Of a stretch of DNA of 64,000 nt, positions 32,886 to 42,545 are shown one piece after another. The notes under the pieces are model-generated. The model did no database searches, had not been told where the DNA came from, and saw nothing but the letters and a program-made list of their open reading frames with translations. Positions within the stretch are counted from its first letter, which is position 1; the number at the start of each line of letters is the position of its first letter. This DNA comes from Prorocentrum cordatum. Lineage: Eukaryota; Sar; Dinophyceae; Prorocentrales; Prorocentraceae. Both the position numbers and the translations under genes were made by a program. The stretch lies in NCBI GenBank assembly GCA_963575745.1, contig CAUYUJ010018870.1, forward strand, positions 97,828 to 161,827, written 5' to 3'.

Positions 32886-32935
32886 CAGACACAGACACAG
32901 ACACTTACACTGACACTGACACTGACGCTGACACA
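32886..32935 (+). repeat. Short (CAGACA/CTGACA)n array
   Basis: Eight or nine hexamers, the later ones CTGACA. It ends GACACA directly against relict leader 2, as at the first leader. Confidence 0.9.
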
Positions 32936-32957
32936 TCCGTAGCCATTTTGGCTCAAG
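32936..32957 (+). other. Relict dinoflagellate spliced leader 2
   Basis: Identical to the leader at 30847-30868 in all 22 positions and again followed by CCGTGCC, not a splice donor. The ATG of ORF C lies 25 nt downstream, a normal 5' UTR length for a trans-spliced mRNA. Confidence 0.94.
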
Positions 32958-32982
32958 CCGTGCCTGGGCGCGCTCGGGCAAG

Positions 32983-34197
32983 ATGGCGCGGGAGAGTCTG
33001 CGCGGGGTGGCTGGTGCCCGCTTCGCTGCAGACCGCCTTGTGCAGCGGCTGACGCGGGGGCTGGCAGAGGCCCGGGGCGAGGCCGCCAGGCTCCGCGAGC
33101 TGCTCGAGGCGAAGGTCGACGGCGAGGGGGGGCCCGAGGTGCTGCGGCGCGAGGCGATCGCGAGGCCTGTCCTGGCGGCCCGCGTCGCCGGCAGACCCGA
33201 GGCCCCAGCGGCCAGGCGGCGGCGCAACGTGGCCTGGCACGCCGCTTCCTGCCCGCTGGCCGGAGCGGGGCCGGCCGCACGGCGCAGGGCCGAGCGCGGG
33301 CCCCGCCTGGGAGCAGCTCCCAGGCCTGCTGGCGCCGCCCACGGCGGTGCCAGCAGTGAGGGGGCAGCGCGGCTGCAGCTGGAGATACAGGTCGATATTT
33401 GCGTTGCCGAGCCCGCCGTGAAGCTCGGGAGACCAGCGGAGCCGAGGGCGAGCCTGCGGTCAAGCGCCCAGCCCTTCCGTTCGAGGCGCACGCCGCTGCG
33501 GAGCGGGGCCACGCCGTACGTACCCTTCCGCCAGCTGAGCTGCGAGGAGACGGCCGAGGAGGTGCTTGCGGCGCTGGACTGCGGGCCCCTGGCCCCCGTT
33601 GACAGGGCTGAGCTCGGCCCTCCCCGTGACGGGGCTTGGGCGGCAGACGTGGAGCAGGAGGGAGTCGGCGCAGCTGCCCTCCAGGTGCCGCGTCGTGCCG
33701 AGTGGCCTCAGGTGGGCGGTGCTGCAGGCGCTGGAGCGCCGCCGCCGCCGCTGGAGCACCTGGGAGGCCCAACTGGAGAGCAGGGCGACAGCAGGCACGG
33801 CGAGGGCGAGAGCGCCGAGGGGAGCCAGGACAGCACGGTATGCTCCGAGACCCTCTCCGCCGCCACCGCCGAGCGCCACGATGCTGTCGCGCAATACCTG
33901 CTAGATAACGATGCTGCGCTCCTCCGAGGGGGCATCGAAAGCGTCGAGAGCGTTGAGGTCGACGAAGGCTCCGTGGGCGGCGACAGCAGTTCCTACGTCT
34001 CCTCCGTGTTTGGGGTCTTAAGGGACTACGGGCCCGACCACGGCCAGTTCCTCATCGACGAGTTCTCCGACGGCAGCGAGCGCGCTGCCGAGTGCGACCT
34101 CGAGCGCGCCGCATGGCTAGCCCAGGGCTCGCCGAGCTTCGCCGAGCAGTGCGCTCGGCTGGAGCGCAGCAGCCACTTCGAGGATGATTTCGAGTGA
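32983..34197 (+). CDS. ORF C: retroposed, spliced-leader-tagged gene of unknown function
   Basis: 404 residues from ATG 32983, the first ATG after the leader, to TGA 34195-34197. The N-terminus (about 1-60) is an Arg/Ala/Glu/Leu helix suited to a coiled coil (LTRGLAEARGEAARLRELLE). The middle is Arg/Pro/Ala-rich with an NVAWHAASCP motif shared with ORF B. The tail is acidic (DEFSDGSERAAECDLERAAW...HFEDDFE). No catalytic motif, signal peptide or membrane segment. It is intronless, as expected for retroposed cDNA, and the better preserved paralogue of the pair. Whether it is expressed cannot be told from sequence. Confidence 0.6.
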   Translation: MARESLRGVAGARFAADRLVQRLTRGLAEARGEAARLRELLEAKVDGEGGPEVLRREAIARPVLAARVAGRPEAPAARRRRNVAWHAASCPLAGAGPAARRRAERGPRLGAAPRPAGAAHGGASSEGAARLQLEIQVDICVAEPAVKLGRPAEPRASLRSSAQPFRSRRTPLRSGATPYVPFRQLSCEETAEEVLAALDCGPLAPVDRAELGPPRDGAWAADVEQEGVGAAALQVPRRAEWPQVGGAAGAGAPPPPLEHLGGPTGEQGDSRHGEGESAEGSQDSTVCSETLSAATAERHDAVAQYLLDNDAALLRGGIESVESVEVDEGSVGGDSSSYVSSVFGVLRDYGPDHGQFLIDEFSDGSERAAECDLERAAWLAQGSPSFAEQCARLERSSHFEDDFE

Positions 34198-34214
34198 GGA
34201 CTTCTCAGGGTTCT

Positions 34215-34535
34215 GAGTACTCGCGAGGCTGTTCTTGGCAGAGGCGTCCGCTGGTTGCTTAGTCAGTGTTCTCCTGCTGGGAATGTGATCGCGCGTTGAG
34301 GGTGTGAGTGAGTGGCCTTCTGCATTTGCATGCGTGCGTGCTTGTTGCAATCTGTGCCCGCTTGCACCGCAGATGAGTACGCGCGAGGCTGTTCTAGGCA
34401 GAAGCGTCCGCTGGTTTGCTTAGTCAGCGTTCTCCTGCTCGGAATGTGATCGCGCGTTGAGGGTGTGATTGAGTGGCCTTCTGTATTTGCATGCGTACGT
34501 TCTTGTTGCAGTCTGTGCCCGCTTGCACCGCAGAT
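34215..34535 (+). repeat. 160-bp tandem duplication downstream of ORF C
   Basis: GAGTACTCGCGAGGCTGTTC...GCTTGCACCGCAGAT (34215-34374) is repeated with about ten changes at 34375-34535. Confidence 0.9.
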
Positions 34536-34539
34536 TTTC

Positions 34540-35037
34540 CTCCTGTATGTCCCTTGGTACGGGAGATGCCCTATAGACGGGGGTGGAGCTTCGGACGTGT
34601 CGAGCTGCGCCTCGGGGCCGCAGCGCCCTCGGGGCAGGAGTTGTCCGACGTCGTCGAGGCTCTCGGGGCCGAAGCGCCCTCCTCCTGTTTTGGGAAGGCC
34701 CCTGTGGGCCAGGGCCCTTCACGTGGGCCTGGGCCCTCAGCGGGCTCCTTTTGCCTTTATAGGCCCGGCGTCAACAGACGCAGACACAGACGCAGACACA
34801 GACGCAGACGCAGACACAGACACAGACACAGACACAGACACAGACACAAACACAGACACAGACGCAGACACAGACACAGACACAGACACAGACACAGACA
34901 CAGACACAGACACAGACGCAGACACAGACACAGACACAGACACAGACACAGACACAGACACAGACACAGACGCAGACACAGACACAGACACAGACACAGA
35001 CACAGACACAGACACAGACACACACACACAAACACAC
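34540..35037 (+). repeat. Diverged spacer copy 3 and (CAGACR)n array
   Basis: 34540-34773 keeps GACGGGGGT and GCCTCGGGGCCG pieces of the conserved spacer. From 34774 CAGACA/CAGACG hexamers run to about 35037 and pass through ACACACACAAACACACG straight back into the minisatellite monomer at TTTCGTGGCC. Confidence 0.85.
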
Positions 35038-35475
35038 GTTTCGTGGCCCCATAGGGAGCTCCACCGAAGGCCCCAGTGCCACCGCCCGCATGGGTCACCC
35101 GCGCCCAGTCCGGCACACCCGTCACACGTTTCGCGGCCCCATAGGGAGCTCCAGCGAAGGCCCCGGTGCCACCGCCCGCATGCGTCACCCACACCCATTT
35201 CGGCGCGCACCCCTCACACGTTTCGTGGCCCCATAGGGAGCTCCACCGAAGGCGCCAGTGGCGGCGTTCGCGTGCGCCTACCGCATTTATTTCGGCACAC
35301 CCCTCACACGTTTCGTGGCCCCATAGGGAACTCCACCGACGGCCCCAGTGGCTGCTTTCGCATGCGCCCACCGGACAAGTTTTGGCGCACCCCTCACACG
35401 TTTCGTGGCCCTCGTAGGGAGCTCCTCCGAGACGGTGCTCACAACTGCATATGGTTGGGTCCTTCGCCAGGCAGA
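35038..35475 (+). repeat. Element E1, right part and end module
   Basis: Four to five 90-bp monomers resume mid-monomer. They are followed by the end module GACGGTGCTCACAACTGCAT, ATGGTTGGGTCCTTCGCCAGG. Confidence 0.85.
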
Positions 35476-36204
35476 TTGAATATTTGTTTGTTTTTTTTCC
35501 AAGCATCCTGTGGTGTTGTGTCCTCGTTTTGAAGAGGCGGTGCCCCGCGTTCCTCCTCCTCTCCTCCTCCCTCCTCCCCCTCCTTGCATCTGCCCTCCGC
35601 ATGTCTCTCTGTCGGCACACCCCTCACGCGTTTCGTGACCCTACAGGGGGCTCCACCTAAGGTCCCAATGGTGGAGATCGCATTGCAACCCCGCCCCATT
35701 TTGGCACACCCCTCGCACGCTTCGAGGCCTCATAGGGAGCTCCGCCTAAGGTCCCAGTGGTGGAGCTCGCATGACATCCCCGCCCCATTTTGGCACACCA
35801 CGCACACGCTTCGTGGCCCCATAGGAGCTCCACCTAAGGTCCCAGTGGCGGAACTCGCAGCGATACCCGCACCTATTTTGGCACACCCCTCACACGTTTC
35901 GTGGCCCCACATGGAGCTCCACCGAAGGCCCTAGTGGGGGTGCCAGGACCCAACACCACGAACCATGAGGGGCGCCAAGGGCAGCTTCCGTCATGGCTCT
36001 CAGGGCACTCTCCTGCTTCTGCTCCTCGGTCAGGGAGGCGCCGTCCTCGTCGTCGTCGGCGCCCGCGAAGACGGCCGCGAACGTGTCCCTGAGCATGTCG
36101 GGCTCCGGCGGGAAGCCGTGGCCACACAAGGAGCGTGGGCGAAGATGGTATTCAGAATTGCGGTATTCACAACTGCGTATGGTTGGGTCCTTTCGCAAGG
36201 CTAA
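35476..36204 (+). repeat. Minisatellite element E2
   Basis: It opens with CATCCTGTGGTGTTG...CTCGTTTTGAAGAGG (35505-35545) and holds about four diverged monomers at 35590-35935. It ends with CACAACTGCGTATGGTTGGG (about 36168-36187). A non-repetitive, exon-like segment lies at about 35970-36125. Confidence 0.75.
35970..36125 (-). CDS. Possible minus-strand exon inside element E2
   Basis: The reverse strand reads PPEPDMLRDTFAAVFAGADD, then DEDGASLTEEQKQESALRAM and TEAALGAP. This is an acidic, helical, ordinary-looking peptide with no repeat content. It is bounded on the 3' side by a possible GT donor (CATG|GTTCGTGG in minus orientation). No family recognised; could be a captured exon or chance. 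Confidence 0.3.
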
Positions 36205-36321
36205 TTCCCAACCGTCCTGTGGTGTTGGGTCCTCGTTTTGAACAGACAGCGCCCGCGTCCTTCCTTCCACTGCCCCCCCTCCCTGTCCCCATCATCAGCA
36301 TCACCGTCACCATCATCATCG

Positions 36322-36354
<33 letters not shown>

Positions 36355-37600
36355 CCATCACTATCAGTTCGGCACACCCCTCACACGGTTCGTGGCCCCG
36401 TAGGGAACCCCACCGAAGGCCCCAGAAGTTGCGTCCTCATGCGGCACCGCCACCCATTACGGGACACCCCGTCACACGGTTCGTGGCCCCATAGGGAGCT
36501 CCACCGAAGGCCCCAGTGGCTGCGTCCGCATGCGTCACCGCCACCCATAACGGGACACCCCCCACACGGTTCGTGGCCCCATAGGGAGCTCCACCGAATG
36601 CCCCAGTGGCTGCGTCCTCATGCGGCACCGCCACCCATTACGGGACACCCCTCACACGGGTCGTGGCCCCATAGGGAACTGCACCGAATGCCCCAGTGGC
36701 TGCGTCCGCACGCATCACCGCCACCCATTACGGGACACCCCCCACACGGTTAGTGGCCCCATAGGGAGCTCCACCGAAGGCACCAGTGGCTGCGTCCGCA
36801 TGCGTCACCGCCACCCACGGCAGTGCTTCGCGGCCCCATAGGGAGTTTCACCAAAGGCTCCAGTGGCAGTGCCCGCATGCGTCACAGCCACCCAAGACAT
36901 CGCTGCGTGGCCCCTCGGGGAGCTCCACTGGCAGTTCCAGTGGCAGTGTCCGCGTGCGTCACCGCCACCGAGGACAGCGTTGCGTGGCCCCATACGGAGC
37001 TCCACCGAAGGCCCCAGTGGCAGGGTCCGCATGCGTCACCGCCACCCACGACAGCGCTTCGTGGCCCCATAGGGAGTTCCACCGAAGGCTCCAGTGGCAG
37101 TGTCCGCATGCGTCACCGCCACCCAGGACAGCGCTTCGTCGCCCCATGTGGAGCTCCACCGAAGGCTCCAGTGGCAGTGTCCGCATGCGTCACCGCCACC
37201 CAAGACAGCGCTTCGTGGCCCCATAGGGAGCTCCACCGAAGGTTCCAGTGGCAGTGTCCGCATGCGCCACCGCCACACAGGACAGCGTCTCGTGGCCCCA
37301 GAGGGAACTCCACCGAAGGCTCCAGTGGCTGCGTCCACATGCGTCACCGCCACCCAGGACAGCGCTTCGTGGCCACACAGGGAGCTCCACCGAAGGATCC
37401 AATGGCAATGTCCGCGTGTTTCACCGCCACCCAGGACAGCGTTTCGTGGCCCAAGGCAGCTCCACCGAAGGCTCCAGTGGCAGGGTCCGCATGCGCCCGC
37501 GCCACCGATTTCGGCGCACCCTTTGCACGCTTAGGTTCCCCATAGGGAGCTCCACCCAAGACGGTGCCCACAATGCGGCACTCGCAGCTACATATGGTTG
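36205..37600 (+). repeat. Minisatellite element E3
   Basis: Start module at about 36205-36256, a (CAT)n tract at 36295-36365, about five 88-90 bp monomers to 36800, then about nine 77-bp monomers (CCATAGGGAGCTCCACCGAAG...GCGTCACCGCCACCC...GACAGCGCTTCGTGG) to 37540. End module CACTCGCAGCTACATATGGT at about 37578. Since 77 is not a multiple of 3, a family of similar peptides appears in shifting frames; they are not genes. Confidence 0.9.
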
Positions 37601-37717
37601 GGTCTTTCGTCAGGCTGTATGTTTTGTTTTTTGGTGGTATTTTTTGTTTCCTCCAAAATCCGCCTGCATGCCCGACCCAATCCTACCCAAATTTCTAGGC
37701 CACGGGGCGTCGCGACA

Positions 37718-39620
37718 AATCATCCTGGCGAAGGCCCCGACCCTGTGCCGTTGTGAGTGCCGTCGTTGCGGGTATCGCTTTCGGGGGATCTCCTCGTGGC
37801 GCCACGAAGCATGCAAAGGCGTGCCGATATGGGGCGGGACCGCCATATGGGCGCTGCCGCTGGGGCTTTATCTGGAATGCACGATGGGGCCGCGAAACTT
37901 GTGAGGGGTGCGCCGCAGTGGGGCGGGGCCGCCACTGGGGCATCTGGTGGACTTATCATGGGGCCACAAACTGTTGTCATGAGTGGGGGAACGCATACGG
38001 ACACCGCCACCGAGGCCTTCGGTGAAGCTCCTTATGGGGCCACGAAACGCTGCCCTGGGTGGGGGGATCGCATGCGGGCACCGCCACTGAGGCCTTCGGT
38101 GGAGCTCCGTATGGGGCCACGAAGCGCTGCACTGGGTGGGGGAAACGCATGCGGACACCGCCACTGAGGCCTTCGGTGGAGCTCCGTGTGGGGCCACGAA
38201 GCGCTGTACTGGGCGGGGGAAACGCATGCGGACACCGCCACTGAGGCCTTCGGTGGAGCTCCCTATGCGCTGTACTGGGTGGGGGAACCGCATGCGGACA
38301 CCGCCACTGAGGCCTTCGGTGGAGCTCCGTATGGGGCCGCGAAGCGCTGTACTGGTTGTGTGAACCGCATTCGGGCACCGCCACTGAGGCCTTCAGTGGA
38401 GCTGTCTATGGGGCCACGAAACGTTGTACTGGGTCTGGGATCCGCATGCGGGCACCGCCACTGAGGCCTTCGGTGGAGCTGCCTATGTGGCGACAACGCG
38501 CTGCACTGGGTGGTGGAGCCGCATGCGGACACCGCCACAGATGCCTTCGGTGGAGCTCCTTATGGGGCCACGAAGAGTTGTACTAGGTGCGGGGACTTCA
38601 TGCGGACACCGCCACTGAGGCCTTCAGTGCAGCTCCCCATGGTGCCACAAAACGCTGCACTGGGTGGGCGAACCGCGTGCTGACACCGCCACTGAGGCCT
38701 CCGGTGGAGCTGTCAGTGGGGCCACGAAACGTTGTATTGAGTGGGGGAACTGCATGCGGACACCGCCACTGAGGCCTTGGGTGGAGCTTCGTATGGGGCC
38801 ACGAAGCGCTGTCCTTGATGGGGGAACCGCATGCGGACACCGCCACTGAGGCCATTGGTGGATCTTTCTATGTGGCCACGAAGCGCTGTACTGGGCTTGG
38901 GAACCGCTTGCGGACATAGCCATTGAGGCCTTCGGTCGAGCTCCCTATAGGATCACGAAACGCTGTACTGGGTGGGCGCATGCGGACACCGCCACAGATG
39001 CCTTCTGTGGAGCTCCCTATGGGGCCAAGAGGAGCTGTACTGGGTGGGGGGACTTCATGTGGACACCGCCACTGAGGCCTGCAGTGAAGCTCCCCATGGT
39101 GCCACGAAACACTGTACTGCGTTGGGAAACCGCATGCGGACACCGCCACTGAGGCCTTCGGCGGAGCTCCCTATGGGGCCGCGAAACGCTGTATTGGGCG
39201 GGGGAACCGCATGCAGACACCGCCACTGAGGCCTTCGGTGGAGCTCCCCATGGGGCCACGAAGCGCTGTACTGGGTGGGGGGACCGCATGCGGGCACTGC
39301 CACTGAGGCCTTCGGTGGAGCTCCGTATGATGCCACGAAGCGTTGTACTGGGCGGGGGAACTGCATGCGGACACCGCCACTGAGGCCTTCTGTGGAGCCC
39401 CCTTTGGGGCCACGAAGCGCTATGCTGGGTGGAGGAACTGCATGCGGCCACTGCCACTGAGACCTTCGGTAGAGCTCCCCATGGGGCCACGGAGCGTACG
39501 AGGATTGTGCCGAAATGCGGTGCGGAGGACAGAGAGGAGGGGGAGGAGGGGGAGGATGAAGGAGGAGAGGAGACGCGGGGCGTTGTTTCTTCAGAACGAG
39601 GACCCAACATCACAAAATGG
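37718..39620 (-). repeat. Minisatellite element E4, inverted
   Basis: The end module appears reversed at 37718-37760 (CCTGGCGAAGGCCCCGACCC...GTGAGTGCCG). It is followed by some twenty 77-bp monomers in reverse orientation and the start module reversed at 39570-39620 (TTCAGAACGAGGACCCAACA). E3 and E4 thus form a large palindrome about a 120-bp centre near 37660. Confidence 0.88.
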
Positions 39621-40365
39621 TTAGGGGAAAAACATGTTGGGCGTTATTTCGCGCTATCTTAGCATTCGCCCCGGCACCCGCGAACGATCCCAGAAGGCCT
39701 TAGTTGTTGTTTGCGGCTGTGCGCTGTTCCTGTCGTGGGAGCCAAGGGAAAGGTGACGAGCAGAGAGAGGGACCGAGAACAGCAGTGCAGGAGATTGGGG
39801 CAGGAAGAGGAAGCAGGGGTAGACCTAAACTGTGTTCTGAAGCGACACTCGGGAGAAGACAGGCGGCCAGGATCGGGGCTCAAGAGACGGGGGTCCATGC
39901 AAACGGAAGTCCGTCAGAGCGCCGGATCTTGCAGGCTCTTGCAGGGCCGGGGGCGCTGCAGGATCCTGCAAGGCCTGACTGACCCGGATTTGCATTGACC
40001 TGGACCAGTGCGTCCCCGAGTGGCAGAGCACGAGGGGCCGGAGCGACGCTCGGGAGGAGGCAGGCGGCCAGGGCCTGCTGTCGCCCGGCACCTCCGAGCG
40101 AGCGGGCTCGGAGTGCGCCTCCGGGCCCCGCTCTTCCCGTCGAAGAAAACATCGGCAGAGGTCCAATATCGTTTGGCATGGTTTCCCCGATCCCCATCCC
40201 CGTCCTCATCCTGGTTCCTACCATTCCACCACCTCGGGTTGGGGATCTACCCATCGAAGCACGGAGGGAACAGCCTACATCCTCATCCATGGATCTGTGG
40301 GGGCACACCGGCCAGCGGTGCCCAGGCCACGCCAGTGGGGGTGGGCATCTCTTGAGCGATGCTCA
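39621..40365. other. Unassigned; 30-bp direct repeat 200 bp apart
   Basis: AGCGACACTCGGGAGAAGAC-AGGCGGCCAGG at 39841 recurs with four changes at 40041. No gene recognised. Confidence 0.45.
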
Positions 40366-40470
40366 GAAGCATGAACTTTCGGAGCTCCGCGCGGATCTCT
40401 CGGATCGGCGCTGGGCCCCCTGGGCGGCGCCTCCGGCGCCGCCCCTGGCGCGCTCCGCGCGCCGGGGAGG
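40366..40470 (+). mobile_element. Foldback family B, copy 3 (partial)
   Basis: GAAGCATGAACTTTCGGAGC, TCCGCGCGGATCT, GGCGGCGCCTCCGGCGCCGC and GCGCGCTCCGCGCGCC match copies 1, 2 and 4. The right arm is missing. Confidence 0.7.
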
Positions 40471-40482
40471 GGGGGTAATGGA

Positions 40483-40673
40483 GGATGACGATTAATAAAT
40501 GACCGGGGGTCGTGTTCACGCGGCGGCGCCCGGGATGACGATTAGAAAAAACCGGCCGCGGGTTGGAAAACTATGTTTTTACATCGTTCTCCTCCAGTCA
40601 GAAAATTATGCAGAAATAGCGGAAACTATTTTTGTTAATCGTTCTCTCCCATTTTTTATTAATCGTCATCCCG
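40483..40673 (+). mobile_element. Small element with 14-16 bp terminal inverted repeats
   Basis: GGATGACGATTAATAA at 40483 is inverted exactly at 40656-40672. A second left end, CGGGATGACGATTA at 40531, pairs with TAATCGTCATCCCG at 40660-40673. This gives a 143-bp core element with a partial duplicate left end. No coding capacity. Confidence 0.7.
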
Positions 40674-40838
40674 CATTACCTACACTGTGGGAGGCGCTGC
40701 AGCACACAGTGAGAGTCCGCTGCGATATGTTCGCGTCGTGTCGACCGGCGGCGACCCCGCCGCAGGCATTCGACGTGGAACGCCGCCAGCGGCCCAGGAG
40801 CGGTCGATGTTGAAGGATCTGACGTTTCGGAAACGGCC

Positions 40839-40860
40839 GATCGTTCAAGGTTGAACGATC
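40839..40860. repeat. Perfect 10-bp-arm palindrome
   Basis: GATCGTTCAA-GG-TTGAACGATC, nested inside a weaker CTGAC...GTCAG stem. A cruciform or binding site is possible but unproven. Confidence 0.7.
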
Positions 40861-41152
40861 CCCCCGGTGTCAGAAACAGAAACCCAACGCCGAAGTCGGC
40901 ACGACACGAACCTGCCGTGTGCAAGCTTACTAGTTATAGGAAACAGCATTCGGCATCCGCCCTAGGACCCGCAAGAAGCGGCACGCGGCGAGAGGTTTGT
41001 TCTCGGGATGGGGTTGATCAGAGGAGCAGAATGTCATGATAATGACACGTTCCAAGACTGCCAGGATTCCCCGGATCCCCTGATGGTCCACACTCGCTTC
41101 GGAAACGAGGTGCGCTAAATATTTTGAAAATCATTGAATTCGGAAGGGGGAA

Positions 41153-41292
41153 GACACAAAGACACAATTAATCGTCAACTCCCAGGAAAGAATGGAAAAA
41201 TATGGGAAGTAGGGGGGAGAAAACGAAAACCCAGAACATACAGGAAAAGATGGGGAATCCTGTGATTTGCGTGTATTTGTGTGTCCCTGGGC
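41153..41292 (+). mobile_element. Foldback family A, copy 3
   Basis: GACACAAAGACACAATTAAT...TATGGGAAGTAGGGGGGAGA...CAGAACATACAGG...GGGGAATCC...TATTTGTGTGTCCCTGG parallels the copy in intron 1 of the channel gene block by block. Outside a gene here. Confidence 0.75.
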
Positions 41293-41429
41293 CTATTCAT
41301 GAACGCATCCTGAGCCAATCTCACCATGATGTCATTTCTGTCCCAGTCGAGAGCTCGGGGGCCCACCTTGTGAACATATCAGGACGTCGGAGGTTGGAGG
41401 TTTTCTTCGAAGGGCTTAGGCGACCCGTC

Positions 41430-41548
41430 CTCCTCCGCCTCCTCCTCCTCCTCCTCCTCCTCCTCCTCGTTCTCCTCTTTCTCCTCCCCCTCCTCCTCCT
41501 CCTCCTTCCCCTCCTCCTCCTCCTCCTTCCCCTCCTCCCCCTCCTCCG
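41430..41548 (+). repeat. (CTC)n microsatellite
   Basis: About 115 bp of CTC/CCT. Reverse-strand poly-Arg/Gly frames are spurious. Confidence 0.95.
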
Positions 41549-41658
41549 CCCATCGGAGCTAGGGGTGTTATCCTCTCTGCCGCGTTTCAGCTGTATGCCG
41601 ATGTGTTGCTTGGCCTTATGTTTTTCCAACCTACTTTAGCCTCGACTACCAGAAAGAG

Positions 41659-41772
41659 TTTCGAGCACCAGAAAAGTCTTCAAAAACTCTAGGGTTTTCA
41701 CGTCTCGGGCCCTGGGCGACACTCGTCCGACACTGTTTCGACACTCTTTCGACACTTCTCGGGTGCTCGAAA
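41659..41772 (+). repeat. 114-bp segment with 11-bp inverted ends and CGACACT repeats
   Basis: TTTCGAGCACC at 41659-41669 and GGTGCTCGAAA at 41762-41772 are exact complements. Between them CGACACTSTTT recurs about four times. Possibly a very small foldback element. Confidence 0.6.
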
Positions 41773-41885
41773 TTATTTCTGGGATGTGGTCCTTAAGTAC
41801 GATGGGAGCAACATAAGCCGATGTGTTGCTTGGCCGCTTGGGCAAGGACTCGCGCAGAGCGCCCACTGACAATACGCAATGCCAG

Positions 41886-42357
41886 GTGGCCTTCGGCCCA
41901 TCCCGCCACCGTGCCTGGGCTGTGGGTGTGAAGCCTATTGGATGTTCGTTGGGGTCTCGTGGGGGGCCTCTCGGTGACCTCGCAGAGGCAGTTTGGAAGC
42001 CTCGTGGGGGCCGTTTCGGGGCCTATTTGGGGTTTGTTGGGGGCCTCTCGGGGGCTCTTAGGGGCCTCTTGGGGGCCTCCTGGGCGCCTCTTGGGGCCTT
42101 CTGGGAGCCTCTTGGGGCGGAAGGCCCGGATTTTCGTTTCGTATTCCCTCTTTGGGGGCCGTCTTGGGGCCGTCTTGGGCCATCTTGGGCTCCTCTCGGG
42201 CCGTCTTGGGGCGCTCTTCGGCCGTCCTGGGTCCTCTGGGAGGCCTCTTTGGTTGTTTTGGAGTGGTATTGGGGGCCTCTTGGGCCGTCTTGGAGCTTCA
42301 CAAGGCCGAAAAGGAGAGAACGCCCAAACCCTTCAAAACCTAAGGGAAATCAATGGT
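41886..42357 (+). repeat. Dispersed GGGGCCTC element, copy 2
   Basis: Flanks and order match 4783-5232 (CCGCCACCGTGCCTGGGC at the left; CGAAAAGGAGAG...TTCAAAACC...GGAAATCAATGG at the right). The interior is GGGGCCTCTTGGG/GGGCCGTCTTGG minisatellite. Confidence 0.75.
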
Positions 42358-42545
42358 AGTGGCCTCTTGGGACCTTCTTGGGAGGCCTCGTCGAGGCCTC
42401 TTGGGGCGTCTTGGAAGCCTCTTGGGCCGTTGTCAGGCCATCTTGGGCGTCTTGGGCCGATCTTTGGGCGTCTTGGGGCCCTCGTGGGCTGTCTTGGAGG
42501 CCGCTTGAGGCCCTCTTGGCCCGTCTTTGGGCCCTCCTGGACCTG
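42358..42545 (+). repeat. Further GGGCCGTCTTGG minisatellite
   Basis: About 15 units of GCCTCTTGGG/GCCGTCTTGG, continuing past the right flank of copy 2. Confidence 0.75.

Noticed and set aside
36786-39660. Families of similar 60-110 residue ORFs in both orientations
   Set aside because: They step by 77 bp and are translations of the same minisatellite monomer in successive frames.
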